DNA of 64,000 bases, from positions 613,355-677,354 of the forward strand of contig NZ_CP082326.1 in the NCBI RefSeq assembly GCF_019884785.1. Direction: 5' to 3'. Under the pieces are notes generated by a model. That model was not told the origin of the DNA, ran no database searches, and saw only the letters and a program-made list of their open reading frames with translations. Below are positions 38,707 through 47,180 of the stretch, piece after piece. Source of the DNA: Crassaminicella profunda. Its GTDB lineage: Bacteria > Bacillota > Clostridia > Peptostreptococcales > Thermotaleaceae. Numbering within the stretch: position 1 is the stretch's first letter; every line of letters begins with the position of its first letter. Made by a program: the position numbers and the translations under genes.

Positions 38707-38754
38707 ATGTTTTTTTACAAAAATAAATATAAAAAAAGCAGCAATAATGATTGA
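38707..38754 (+). CDS. Putative 15-codon leader peptide
   Basis: ATG 38707 follows GGAGGAGGTAGAA. The product would be MFFYKNKYKKSSNND, and it ends 18 nt before the next gene. The ribosome binding site is strong, but the A/T-rich coding part overlaps sequence that recurs after repeat copy 1 (about 360-376), so it may be a by-product of the repeat. Confidence 0.25.
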   Translation: MFFYKNKYKKSSNND

Positions 38755-38772
38755 TTAGAAGGGAGAAAAATA

Positions 38773-40530
38773 ATGAATTTTTCTAAAAATAAAGTTACGG
38801 TTAGCATTATATTATTGACAATACAGTTATTAGCAACGACTGTATATGCAGACTTTGATAGTCAATTTACAAAATTCCTTCCTAAAGGCAAGCAGTATTA
38901 TTTTGAAGATATTAGAGATGTAGAAACAGATAATAATGGAAATGTATATATACAAGATCCAAGTGAGCAAGTGATTTATACAATGGATCAACTAGGCAAT
39001 AACATATCTAAATTAGATCTAAAATCAGATGTGCAAGAAAATGATTCATTTAAATATAAAGAGACTGGTGGAATAGCAATAGATCATAAAGGATTTATAT
39101 ACATAGCAGATAAAGAAAATAATAAAATACAAAAATATGATTTATTAGGCAAACTCATATTAGAATTTGGAGAAAAAGGAAAACTTAATAAACCGAATGA
39201 TATAGAAGTAGATCATAAGGGATATATATATGTTGCAGATACAGGAAATAACCAGATTAAAAAATTTGATCCATTAGGAAATTTAGTAGCTCAGTGGGGG
39301 AGTTTCGGGGATAAAAGTGGAAATTTCAATCAACCAAGTGATATAGGAGTAGATGATGAAGGCAATATGTATGTAGCAGATACTGAAAATGCAAGGGTAC
39401 AAAAGCTTGATAGATCAGGAAATTTTCTACTAGAGATGAGTGTGTTAAAATCAAATAGATTTAGACCTGTAAATGTGGAAGTAAGCAATAAAGGATATAT
39501 ATATGTTTTAGATGAAAATAATAGTCTAGTTGAAAAATTTGATTCATCTGGAAAGTTTATTTCAGAGTTTAAAAAATATAAAAATAGCTGGTATGCAGTT
39601 GGTGGATTGGCAGTAGATAATGAAGAAAATATTTATGTTGGAGATAAGGCATATAGGAGCGTACATAAATTTAATAGTATGGGGAACTACGTCCTAGATT
39701 GGGGAAGTGCAGATACAGTAGGTGGAAAATTTGAATGTCCAATGGATATAGCTATAGACCATAAAGGAAATATATATATAGTAGATCAAGGTAATAAGAG
39801 GATACAAAAGTTTAATTCTTCAGGAGAATATATATTAGAGTGGGGAAACATTACAAAATGGGGAGACAAGACATTTCTAGAACCTTGTGCAGTAGCAGTA
39901 GATCATGAGGAAAATGTGTATGTAGTTGGAGAAGAAGGTAGAATAATTAAATATTATGCAAATGGTAATGCTAGATTAGAATGGGGTGGAGATGAGGCAG
40001 GTAAATCACCAGGAAATTTTGATACTCCTTCTGATATAGCCATAGATCATGAACAAAATATATATGTAGCAGATATGTATAACGGTAGAATACAAAAGTT
40101 TAGTGAATTAGGAGATTTTTTACTTGAGTGGGGCAATGAAGATGAGATCAACTTAAGTAAACCAAGTGCAGTAGCTGTAGATAAATATAAAAATGTATAT
40201 GTAGCAGATAAAGAAGAAAATAAAATATTTAAATATGATTCAAATGGAAAATTCATTAGACAATTTGGGAAACTTGGATCAAATCCAGGAGAATTTAAAA
40301 AACCAAGTGGCGTAGCGGTAGACAGTAAAGGAAATATATATGTAGTAGATTATGGAAATAAGAGGATACAAAAAATTGATTCAGAAGGGAATTATTTAGC
40401 TGAATGGGTACTTTCTGAAGATGGACAAAATCTGTTCAAGTTTCCATATGGAATAGCAATAGATGATAAAGATTATGTATATGTAGTAGACAGAGGATAT
40501 AATAGAATCATGTTTATAAGTGGTAAATAA
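38773..40530 (+). CDS. Secreted NHL-repeat beta-propeller protein
   Basis: 585 residues. A signal peptide (about 1-27, ending VYA) is followed by about ten NHL repeats with the pattern VDxxGNIYVADxxNNRIQKFDxxGxxLxxWG. This predicts one or more six-bladed propellers outside the membrane, likely a binding platform. There is no catalytic domain or wall anchor. The upstream and downstream genes give no functional hint. AAGGGAG precedes the ATG. Confidence 0.88.
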   Translation: MNFSKNKVTVSIILLTIQLLATTVYADFDSQFTKFLPKGKQYYFEDIRDVETDNNGNVYIQDPSEQVIYTMDQLGNNISKLDLKSDVQENDSFKYKETGGIAIDHKGFIYIADKENNKIQKYDLLGKLILEFGEKGKLNKPNDIEVDHKGYIYVADTGNNQIKKFDPLGNLVAQWGSFGDKSGNFNQPSDIGVDDEGNMYVADTENARVQKLDRSGNFLLEMSVLKSNRFRPVNVEVSNKGYIYVLDENNSLVEKFDSSGKFISEFKKYKNSWYAVGGLAVDNEENIYVGDKAYRSVHKFNSMGNYVLDWGSADTVGGKFECPMDIAIDHKGNIYIVDQGNKRIQKFNSSGEYILEWGNITKWGDKTFLEPCAVAVDHEENVYVVGEEGRIIKYYANGNARLEWGGDEAGKSPGNFDTPSDIAIDHEQNIYVADMYNGRIQKFSELGDFLLEWGNEDEINLSKPSAVAVDKYKNVYVADKEENKIFKYDSNGKFIRQFGKLGSNPGEFKKPSGVAVDSKGNIYVVDYGNKRIQKIDSEGNYLAEWVLSEDGQNLFKFPYGIAIDDKDYVYVVDRGYNRIMFISGK

Positions 40531-40535
40531 ATTCT

Positions 40536-40587
40536 AAAAAAAAGATAGATTATTTCTATATGAAAGAAATAATCTATCTTTTTTTAG
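40536..40587 (+). repeat. Dispersed hairpin repeat, copy 9 (perfect terminator form)
   Basis: AAAGATAGATTATTTC pairs over 16 bp with GAAATAATCTATCTTT, and a T-run follows. This copy has fully complementary arms, unlike the internal-loop form of the others. The loop TATATGAAA is shared with copy 11. Confidence 0.85.
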
Positions 40588-40591
40588 AAGG

Positions 40592-40630
40592 ATAATTTCT
40601 AGTACAAAGCCACTACTTTTGATAAAATAA
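40592..40630 (+). repeat. 39-nt repeat shared with 59659-59697
   Basis: The two stretches differ at only four positions, all C/T transitions; both contain CTAGTACAAAGC and TTTTGATAAAATAA. Both follow hairpin copies (9 and 11) and precede unrelated genes, so the repeat unit extends downstream of the hairpin. Confidence 0.75.
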
Positions 40631-40634
40631 CAAT

Positions 40635-40662
40635 GAGGTAGGATGTGATACTTACCTACCTC
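40635..40662 (+). promoter_or_regulatory. 8-bp hairpin before the YgjP-type gene
   Basis: GAGGTAGG and CCTACCTC flank ATGTGATACTTA, about 15 nt before the ribosome binding site. There is no T-run; it may be a leader hairpin or an operator. Confidence 0.3.
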
Positions 40663-40689
40663 AATCAATAGATAGAAAGAAGGATGTTT

Positions 40690-41397
40690 GTGCAAATAGA
40701 ATATAATAATGACATTATTACATTTACCATAGAATATAGAAAAAGAAAAACTGTACAGATTGAAATCGACCCTGCGTGTCGGGTAAAAGTACTAGCACCA
40801 AAAGGTACTAATGAAGAGGCTATTGTCGATTTGGTTAAATCAAAAGCATCTTTGATTTTGGAGAAATTAAATGAACTGAGAAACAAACATGAACTCATCA
40901 AAGAGGGAAATAATAAAAATAGAGAAAGACTTTTATATTTAGGATCTGAATATCCTGTGGAAGTAATGATAGATGAAAGTATCCTAAAAGATAAGATCAG
41001 TTTTGAGCAAGATACATTTTTCATTACAGTTAAAAGCAGTGAAAAGAAGATATTGAATAAGGCTTTAGAAAAATTCTACCGAAAAAAATGTCTAAAAACC
41101 ATCCAACAAAGAGTGACTTATTATCAAAAACATTTTAAGGTGAAGCCAAAAGAGATCAAAGTCATAGCCTCAAAAGACAAATGGGGAAGCTGTCATTCTA
41201 ATAGAAACTTAGAGTTCAATTGGACTTTGATCATGGGGCCTATCGAAGTAATAGATTATATTGTAGTACATGAAATGTGTCATCTAATGCACATGAACCA
41301 TTCCAAATCATTTTGGAGACTAGTAGGAAAAATCCTACCTGATTACAAAAAACGAAGTGAGTGGCTACAGTATAATGGGGCTAGGATGAAGATATGA
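40690..41397 (+). CDS. YgjP/SprT-like zinc metallopeptidase (M48-type, DUF45)
   Basis: 235 residues. The zinc motif VVHEMCHLMHMNHSKSFW gives HExxH near 194-198 and a third ligand a few residues on. Other family strings are VKVLAPKGTNEEAI, KWGSCHSNRNLEFNW and LPDYKKRSEWL. GTG 40690 is preferred, since AAGAAGG ends at 40683 and would leave no spacing for ATG 40684. The family's biological role is poorly known. Confidence 0.87.
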   Translation: MQIEYNNDIITFTIEYRKRKTVQIEIDPACRVKVLAPKGTNEEAIVDLVKSKASLILEKLNELRNKHELIKEGNNKNRERLLYLGSEYPVEVMIDESILKDKISFEQDTFFITVKSSEKKILNKALEKFYRKKCLKTIQQRVTYYQKHFKVKPKEIKVIASKDKWGSCHSNRNLEFNWTLIMGPIEVIDYIVVHEMCHLMHMNHSKSFWRLVGKILPDYKKRSEWLQYNGARMKI

Positions 41398-41561
41398 TCT
41401 GTTGCATCTATAAGATTTAAGAAGAAATTAGATTAAGATATTTGGTATTTTAGCGTGTTATAATTATCCTTTACGAATAGAATAATGTATTATATACTTG
41501 TTTAAGAAACATTTTCATTAGGATATTGAATATAGGAGATTATATTGAAAGGAAAGTATAT

Positions 41562-42290
41562 ATGAAATTTGAAAATAAAAAAATAGATGATATGGAGAAA
41601 AATAAAGCAAGTGCTTTAAAAAAAAGTAAAAATAAAGAAACACTTGCAGGGATTGCATATAAAAAATTAGAAACTATGATTATTACCTTACAGTTAAAAC
41701 CAGGTAGTTTATGGACAGAAAAAGAATTGAGCGAGCTATTAGAAATAGGAAGAATGCCAGTAAGAGAGGCAATTCAAAGATTAGATGCGGCTCATTTATT
41801 GACGATTATACCACGTAGAGGGGTTTTAGTAACGGAACTAAAAGTAGAAGAATTTTTTTTACAGCTAGAGGTGCGTCGTCTCCTTGAAAAATTAATAGCA
41901 ACACGAGCAGCTCGATTTGCTACACCTTCTGAAAGAGATAAATTTTTACAATTAGCAGATGATTATGAAAAGGTGACAAATGAAAAAGATGAGTTAAAAG
42001 CTATTGAAATTGACAATGAATTTAATGAATTTATTGGAGTATGTGCACGAAATCATTATGCTGCAAGTGCCATTAGTCCTCTTCATGCATTAGCAAGAAG
42101 ATTATATTATATGCAATATAATATAGATCCAGAGCTTACGAAAGAAATTAATTATGCTCATTGTGATCTTATGAGAGCTGTAGCATCAGGTGATGAAATC
42201 TTAGCAGCAGAAAAGTCAGATTATTTATTAGACTGTGTAGAAAAGCTTACTAAATTAAAATTTGATATGTATATGTATCCAAAAAGATAA
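41562..42290 (+). CDS. GntR-family regulator with FCD domain
   Basis: 242 residues. A winged helix (about 27-95; GSLWTEKELSELLEIGRMPVREAIQRL) is followed by an all-helical FCD ligand domain (about 100-235) with metal-ligand-type residues in EIDNEFNEFI and HALARR. AAAGGA lies 8 nt before ATG 41562; the longer frame from TTG 41526 is less likely. It precedes a BCCT / enolase / FAD-oxidoreductase set and is the obvious candidate regulator. FCD regulators usually sense organic acids. Confidence 0.9.
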   Translation: MKFENKKIDDMEKNKASALKKSKNKETLAGIAYKKLETMIITLQLKPGSLWTEKELSELLEIGRMPVREAIQRLDAAHLLTIIPRRGVLVTELKVEEFFLQLEVRRLLEKLIATRAARFATPSERDKFLQLADDYEKVTNEKDELKAIEIDNEFNEFIGVCARNHYAASAISPLHALARRLYYMQYNIDPELTKEINYAHCDLMRAVASGDEILAAEKSDYLLDCVEKLTKLKFDMYMYPKR

Positions 42291-42331
42291 AAGGTATTGT
42301 ATAGACACTATACAATACCTTTTATCTTTTT
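42281..42331 (+). terminator. 24-bp perfect hairpin overlapping the GntR stop codon
   Basis: The arms run 42281-42304 and 42308-42331 around a 3-nt loop ACA, with T-rich ends. The centre (TTGTATAG ACA CTATACAA) also looks like a GntR-type palindromic operator, so it may serve both purposes. Confidence 0.75.
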
Positions 42332-42395
42332 GGAAAATAACAAGAAAAGTAAAATAAATATCAAAAAAAATCGAAATCTAGGGGAAAATATAAAA

Positions 42396-42530
42396 ATGTA
42401 CTTGCAATTAATAAAGAAATTGAATATAATAAAGCCATCTAATATATTACGTGATATATTATGTGATATATATAAGATATATTGTTTATTCACTAAGGAT
42501 ATCAAATACAAAATGAAAGTAGATTCATAA
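42396..42530 (+). CDS. Possible small basic peptide, 44 residues
   Basis: ATG 42396 lies 11 nt after AGGGG. The product is lysine- and isoleucine-rich (MYLQLIKKLNIIKPSNILRD at its start). I recognise no family. The region may only be an untranslated leader. Confidence 0.22.
   Translation: MYLQLIKKLNIIKPSNILRDILCDIYKIYCLFTKDIKYKMKVDS
42446..42469 (+). promoter_or_regulatory. Tandem 12-bp direct repeat upstream of the BCCT gene
   Basis: ATTACGTGATAT is followed at once by ATTATGTGATAT, one difference in 12. It is a candidate regulator-binding site in the leader. Confidence 0.3.
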
Positions 42531-42651
42531 ATAACCATGGTTAGTAGTTAGTGAATAAGATACAATTTTTTTAAAAATTTAAGTATAAGGAAAAGGTTTT
42601 TAAAAAAAAGTTATTAAAAAAGATTTTTTTGATCTTTTTTTAATAAAAAAA

Positions 42652-42665
42652 GCTGATATATCAGC
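42652..42665 (+). promoter_or_regulatory. 14-bp perfect palindrome before the BCCT gene
   Basis: GCTGATATATCAGC, about 10 nt before the AAGGAGG. It directly follows an A/T hairpin with a T-run. It could be an operator for the GntR regulator or part of a leader structure controlling the cassette. Confidence 0.4.
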
Positions 42666-42687
42666 AACAAACCATAAGGAGGAAATT

Positions 42688-44229
42688 ATGATTTCTAAAA
42701 GTACGAAAAGCAATTTAGACAGTAAATTATTTTGGCCAGCAATTATATTTACATTTTTAATCTTAGGATTTGCAGTATTCCTTCCAGAAAAAACTTTGCA
42801 AGTAGCTAGTGCAGGGCAAAAGTGGGTAACTTATGATATGGGATGGCTAGTTCAAATGGGTGCTCTTGGAGCTTTCTTATTTTTATTATGGCTAGCTCTT
42901 GGAAAGTATGGAAACGTTAAATTAGGAGATAAAGGTGATAAACCCGAATTTTCTAATGCAACATATGCATTTTTAATGTTTACTGCTGGGGTTGGAGCAA
43001 GTCTTATTTATTGGGCAATGGGAGAGCCTATGTATTATTTGCAAGCGCCACCAATGTTTGCAAAAGCAGGTTCTGTTGAAGCAACTCAATGGTTAACAAC
43101 CTATGCTATTTACCACTGGGGTCCAATTGCATGGGCAATCTATTGTTTACCAGCAGTTCCATTTGCTTATTATCTACACAAAAGAAAGAACAGAAACTTA
43201 AGATTGAGTGCTCTTTGTTCAGAGGTAATCGGTGAGAAAAATGTAAATTCATGGATAGGGTATACGATTAATATTATTGCTATCTTTGGAACACTAGGTG
43301 CATTTTCTACTTCTATGGGATTTACTGTGGATTTATTAGGTGCAGGAATCAATAAAATATTTGGAATTTCTAATAATATTTATTTACAAGTAGGGATTGT
43401 GTTAGCATTTGTATTCTTCTATAGTTTTGTAATGTTAGCCGGAATGAAAAAAGGAGTAGCTAAATTATCAAATATTTGTGTATATACAGCTTTAGCATTA
43501 GGTGGATTTGTTTTACTTGTAGGACCAACTAGATTTATCGTATCCTATTTTGTTGATAGTTTAGGGGTATTAAGTACAAACTTCTTTAGAATGAGTCTTT
43601 GGTCAGATCCAGTTCAAAAATCAGGATTTCCTCAATCATGGACAATGTATTATTGGGCTTGGTACTTTGCATATCTAGTAATGATGGGATTATTCTTAGC
43701 ACGTATATCAAAGGGTAGAACAATTAAGCAATTAATACTAACTTGTATTACTTCAGGTGCAGCAGGTTGTGCATTCTTCATTGCAATATTTGGAGGATAT
43801 GCAGTAAATGGACAATTGACAGGTGAATTACCAATCATAGAATGGATGAATACTATGGGAGCATCATCTGCAATTATTGAAATGATATCGTCTTTACCGT
43901 TAGGACCTATTATACTAGTTATTTTCTTGATTGTTGAATTTTTCCTAATGTCTACAACAATGACATCAGCAACAGTTGCAGTATCTATGATGACAACAAA
44001 AGAGTTAGATGCAGATGCAGAACCTAATGTAAAAGTAAGAATGGCGTGGACAGTAGGGGTAGCAGCTGTAAGTATGGCAGCATTCTTTATGGGAGGATCT
44101 ATTAATACGATTAAATCAATGTGTGTTTTAGTAGGATTTCCAATGATCATTTTATATATAATCATGTCTGTATGTCTAATTAAGTGGCTAAAGCAAGATT
44201 ATCCACACTTAAACAATACTGAAATATAA
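42688..44229 (+). CDS. BCCT-family transporter
   Basis: A 513-residue, 12-helix transporter for quaternary-ammonium compounds. Signature stretches are GVGASLIYWAMGEPMYYLQA and WTMYYWAWYFAYLVMMGLFLARISKGRT, the latter corresponding to the Trp-rich substrate and translocation helix of BetP/CaiT. The usual Trp-rich core is present but the exact substrate (betaine, carnitine, proline betaine and so on) cannot be fixed. AAGGAGG lies upstream. It is the first gene of a cassette with an enolase-superfamily enzyme and a flavoprotein, which suggests catabolic rather than osmotic use. Confidence 0.92.
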   Translation: MISKSTKSNLDSKLFWPAIIFTFLILGFAVFLPEKTLQVASAGQKWVTYDMGWLVQMGALGAFLFLLWLALGKYGNVKLGDKGDKPEFSNATYAFLMFTAGVGASLIYWAMGEPMYYLQAPPMFAKAGSVEATQWLTTYAIYHWGPIAWAIYCLPAVPFAYYLHKRKNRNLRLSALCSEVIGEKNVNSWIGYTINIIAIFGTLGAFSTSMGFTVDLLGAGINKIFGISNNIYLQVGIVLAFVFFYSFVMLAGMKKGVAKLSNICVYTALALGGFVLLVGPTRFIVSYFVDSLGVLSTNFFRMSLWSDPVQKSGFPQSWTMYYWAWYFAYLVMMGLFLARISKGRTIKQLILTCITSGAAGCAFFIAIFGGYAVNGQLTGELPIIEWMNTMGASSAIIEMISSLPLGPIILVIFLIVEFFLMSTTMTSATVAVSMMTTKELDADAEPNVKVRMAWTVGVAAVSMAAFFMGGSINTIKSMCVLVGFPMIILYIIMSVCLIKWLKQDYPHLNNTEI

Positions 44230-44252
44230 ACATATGAATGGGGGATAAAAAA

Positions 44253-45413
44253 ATGGGAAGAAAAATTGTTTCTGTAGAATTTATACCTGTAAATGTACAA
44301 GCAACGAACTGGAGTGAAAATACTGTAATTGTAAAAGTTACGGATGAAGAAGGAAGATATGGAATTGGAGAAGCAGATGGACCACCAGAGTGTATGAAAG
44401 CTTTTTCAGAGATGGAAACAGAGCATAAGTGGTGGACGAATTTAACTGAAAAAGTAATAGGTAGAGAACCAATAGAGTTTAGAGCTATATGGGATGATAT
44501 GTATGATGCAAGTAGATGGGTTGGCATGAGAGGATTAGGACTATTTGCTATTTCAGGAATTGATATGGCACTATATGATTTAGCAGGGAAACAACATAAT
44601 GTTCCTGCATATAAATTAATGGGTGGAGCTCAAAAAGAAAAAGTAACGCCATACTTTAGTATTTATCCATCAATCAATGCAGATGCTCCGTTAAAGGACA
44701 TTATAGAAGTATATAAACCAATGATTGAAAAAGCAAAAGAAAGAAATGTTAAAGCTATAAAAGTAACTGTTATGCCTAATGATCAAGTTACAGATAAAGA
44801 AGTTGTAGCATATCTTAGAGAGTTAAGAGAATTAATAGGTTTTGAAATTGATATGATGGTAGATTTCCTATATAGATGGACAGATTGGCAAGCTGCTAGA
44901 TGGACTCTTAGACAATTAGAAGATATTGATATTTATTTTGCTGAAGCGTGTCTACAACATGATGATTTAGAAGGTCATAGAAAATTAGCTCAATCAATTA
45001 ATACAAGACTTTGTGGGGCAGAAATGTCAACCACTAGATTTGAAGCATTAGAATGGTTAAAACAAACAGGAATATCTGTTGTCCAATCTGATTATAACAG
45101 ATGTGGTGGAATAACAGAACTAATAAGAATTGGAGAACTTTGTGATTTACATAGTGCTCAATTAATGCCACACAATTGGAAAACAGGAATCACAAGTGCT
45201 GCATGTAGACATTTTGCCATATCCAATAGAAATTCAAAGTATGTTGAATATTTACATCCAGATTTTTGGAAAGGTGCACTCATAACAAGTCTTACAGAAA
45301 ATGAACCTCAAATTATAGATGGACAAATAGAGGTTAGCGACAAACCTGGATTAGGAATAGAAATTAATAAAGAATTCTTTAAAAAAGCAACAGGAAGAGA
45401 TTTAGACGAATAA
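44253..45413 (+). CDS. Enolase-superfamily protein (mandelate racemase/muconate cycloisomerase type)
   Basis: 386 residues. The N-terminal capping domain contains [16 protein letters not shown]. In the barrel the metal ligands are likely Asp in [11 protein letters not shown] (about 203), Glu in YFAEACLQ (about 230) and Glu in LCGAEMSTT (about 257). A His in [10 protein letters not shown] (about 307) fits the general base of the racemase/dehydratase subgroups. The second-strand position reads AIKVTVM, so the canonical KxK is reduced to K-x-T. It may be an epimerase or dehydratase acting on the BCCT substrate. Start 44253 has GGGGG 8 nt upstream. Confidence 0.88.
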   Translation: MGRKIVSVEFIPVNVQATNWSENTVIVKVTDEEGRYGIGEADGPPECMKAFSEMETEHKWWTNLTEKVIGREPIEFRAIWDDMYDASRWVGMRGLGLFAISGIDMALYDLAGKQHNVPAYKLMGGAQKEKVTPYFSIYPSINADAPLKDIIEVYKPMIEKAKERNVKAIKVTVMPNDQVTDKEVVAYLRELRELIGFEIDMMVDFLYRWTDWQAARWTLRQLEDIDIYFAEACLQHDDLEGHRKLAQSINTRLCGAEMSTTRFEALEWLKQTGISVVQSDYNRCGGITELIRIGELCDLHSAQLMPHNWKTGITSAACRHFAISNRNSKYVEYLHPDFWKGALITSLTENEPQIIDGQIEVSDKPGLGIEINKEFFKKATGRDLDE

Positions 45414-45439
45414 ATATTTTTAGAAGGGGAAAGTTTTTG

Positions 45440-46759
45440 ATGAATTCTATTTTGGAAAAAGACAGAGAAATTCAAATCATAGATAGTATAGATGTAGTAG
45501 TAATTGGAGGAGGACCTGCTGGTGTGGCTACAGCTGTTACTGCTGGAGAACAGGGCATGAAAACCTTGATTATAGAAAAAAACGGATTTTTTGGAGGAGC
45601 AAATGTTGCCGGATATTCGGGTACCATTGGAGGATTATATACCTCTACAGAAAATGGAAATATAGAGCAGATTGTATATGGTTTTGCAGGAAGATTTGTA
45701 GATTTATTAAAGGAAAAAAAGGGAATCGTTGAAAAAGTTAAATTTGGACATACTGCATTAGCACCACATGATCCATTTATATGGAAAGAAACAGCAGATC
45801 AATTAATAAAAAATGCTCATGTAAAGGTATTGCTTCATACATCTTTTGTAGATGTAATAATGGAAGAAAATAAGATTACTGGCATTATTATAGAAAACAA
45901 AGATGGAAGAAGTGCTATTATGGGCAAAATATTTATTGATGCCACAGGAGATGGAGATGTAGCGGCTAAAGCTGGAGCCCCTTATGTTTATGGAAAAGAT
46001 CATGTGATTCAGGCTATGACCATGGCTTTTAGAATGGCAAATGTTGATTGGGATAAGGCTTCAAAATATTCTTTAGAAGACATATGGCAAATAGTTACTG
46101 AAGCGGATACAACAGGGAAATATCATTTACCAAGAAAACATCCTTTTATATTTCCACTTCCTCGTAAAGATCAAGCTATGATGAATTGTACAGCAATTAT
46201 AGGAGAAAATGATCAAGTTTTGTATCCTACAAAAACAAATGATCTAACATATGCAGAATTTGCAGGAAGAGAGCAAATAAGAGAGTACGAAAGATTTGCA
46301 AAGGACTATCTTGAAGGATTTGAAGATGCATATATTATTGATACAGCCTCACAAATAGGTATACGTCAAGGGCGTACTATTTTAGGTGAATATACATTAA
46401 AAAATGAAGATGTCGTAAATGCAAAGAAATTTGACACAGCTATTGCTAAAAGTGCTTGGCCAATTGAAATTCATGGAGGAAGTAAAGGTGTAAAAGTTGT
46501 GAATTTAGATGATGATTTTTATGAAATTCCATTTGAAGTAATGCTTCCACAAAAAATCGAAGGAATGATGACTGTAGGAAGATGTATTTCTGCTGAACAT
46601 GAAGCATTAGCTTCAGCAAGGGTTGTAGCACAATGTTTTGAAGAAGGACTTGCAGCAGGATATGCAGCAGTACTTTGTATAAAAGAAAATATTATGCCAA
46701 AAGCAGTAGATGTACAGAAAGTTAGATCATTTATGATTGAAAATGGAAGCAAATTATAA
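45440..46759 (+). CDS. FAD-dependent oxidoreductase (FAD_oxidored type)
   Basis: 439 residues. The N-terminal dinucleotide fold VVVIGGGPAGVATAVTAGEQ has its acidic strand end at IIEK. It is followed by GFFGGANVAGYSGTIGGLY and the second FAD motif IDATGDGDVAAKAGAPY. The family (PF12831) is widespread and mostly uncharacterised. Here it sits 26 nt after the enolase-type gene. Together they could oxidise or reduce the imported quaternary-ammonium acid. Start 45440 is chosen (AGAAGGGGAAAG upstream). Confidence 0.9.
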   Translation: MNSILEKDREIQIIDSIDVVVIGGGPAGVATAVTAGEQGMKTLIIEKNGFFGGANVAGYSGTIGGLYTSTENGNIEQIVYGFAGRFVDLLKEKKGIVEKVKFGHTALAPHDPFIWKETADQLIKNAHVKVLLHTSFVDVIMEENKITGIIIENKDGRSAIMGKIFIDATGDGDVAAKAGAPYVYGKDHVIQAMTMAFRMANVDWDKASKYSLEDIWQIVTEADTTGKYHLPRKHPFIFPLPRKDQAMMNCTAIIGENDQVLYPTKTNDLTYAEFAGREQIREYERFAKDYLEGFEDAYIIDTASQIGIRQGRTILGEYTLKNEDVVNAKKFDTAIAKSAWPIEIHGGSKGVKVVNLDDDFYEIPFEVMLPQKIEGMMTVGRCISAEHEALASARVVAQCFEEGLAAGYAAVLCIKENIMPKAVDVQKVRSFMIENGSKL

Positions 46760-46784
46760 AATTAAAGAGAAAATTATCATAGAG

Positions 46785-46816
46785 GAAAGCACCCGTATTT
46801 TAGGGTGCTTTTCTTG
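46785..46816 (+). terminator. Intrinsic terminator after the FAD oxidoreductase
   Basis: AAAGCACCC and GGGTGCTTT form a 9-bp stem around GTATTTTA, followed by TCTTGTT. It closes the BCCT cassette. Confidence 0.8.
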
Positions 46817-47006
46817 TTGGTTTTGGATATTTATAAAAATTTTGATAAGTTTAATAAGGCTCATCATCAAAATGTGTGTTTGACAATTTATCGAATTGCT
46901 AAAGATTCAATATTGAACTCAAGATAAATACCATATTCATAACTTTGATCATTCCTAAGAAAATAACTGCTTCTTTTGTAAGAAGTATTTGCATGATATC
47001 CATTAT

Positions 47007-47084
47007 GGTGTTATTATTTTTGAATAAGTTCATCTAATAGTTGTAAATTGCTTGCTTGTGAATGTTTAAAAAACTAATAACACC
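47007..47084. repeat. 78-nt element with terminal inverted repeats (possible MITE remnant)
   Basis: GGTGTTATTA at 47007-47016 and TAATAACACC at 47075-47084 are perfect 10-bp inverted repeats. With two mismatches the match extends inward to about 18 bp. The 58-nt interior has no ORF. Confidence 0.4.
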
Positions 47085-47106
47085 AACTTAACTTCAAAAA
47101 AAAAGA

Positions 47107-47144
47107 ATAATCATTGATAAATCAAGAAAAATATGAGCATGAGG
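47107..47144 (+). repeat. Dispersed 38-mer, copy 1
   Basis: Matches 54748-54785 at 36 of 38 positions (ATAATCATTGAT, then AATCAAGAAAAATA, then GAGCATGAGG). Both are intergenic. Confidence 0.75.
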
Positions 47145-47180
47145 GATGACGCTGTCAAAATATTTACAGGCTCAGTTGAG

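Larger units (their letters stand above)
38461..38772. other. 312-nt intergenic region with composite repeat and a tiny ORF
   Basis: Contains the REP-like motif, the long form of hairpin copy 8, a stretch (GGAGGAAA, then TCGAAAA) also found after copy 1, and a 15-codon ORF at 38707-38754 behind GGAGGAGG. Confidence 0.6.
42332..42687. other. 356-nt leader region of the BCCT gene
   Basis: Holds a doubtful 44-codon frame (42396-42530), a tandem 12-bp repeat (42446-42469), an AAAAAAGAT/ATCTTTTTT hairpin near 42618-42641, and a 14-bp palindrome (42652-42665). It is very AT-rich. No certain gene. Confidence 0.55.
46817..47180. other. 364-nt region with long inverted repeat and a dispersed 38-mer
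   Basis: No convincing gene on either strand. It contains the inverted repeat 47007-47084 and the 38-nt repeat 47107-47144. It separates the convergent FAD oxidoreductase and phosphodiester-glycosidase genes. Confidence 0.5.

Noticed and set aside
42396-42530. A confident small protein between the GntR and BCCT genes
   Set aside because: The ribosome binding site is distant and the stretch contains probable regulatory repeats; kept only as a low-confidence feature.
47107-47121. ATAATCATTGATA as a Fur box
   Set aside because: The core TAATCATT fits but the outer arms do not. The same sequence recurs at 54748 as part of a 38-nt repeat with no promoter geometry.
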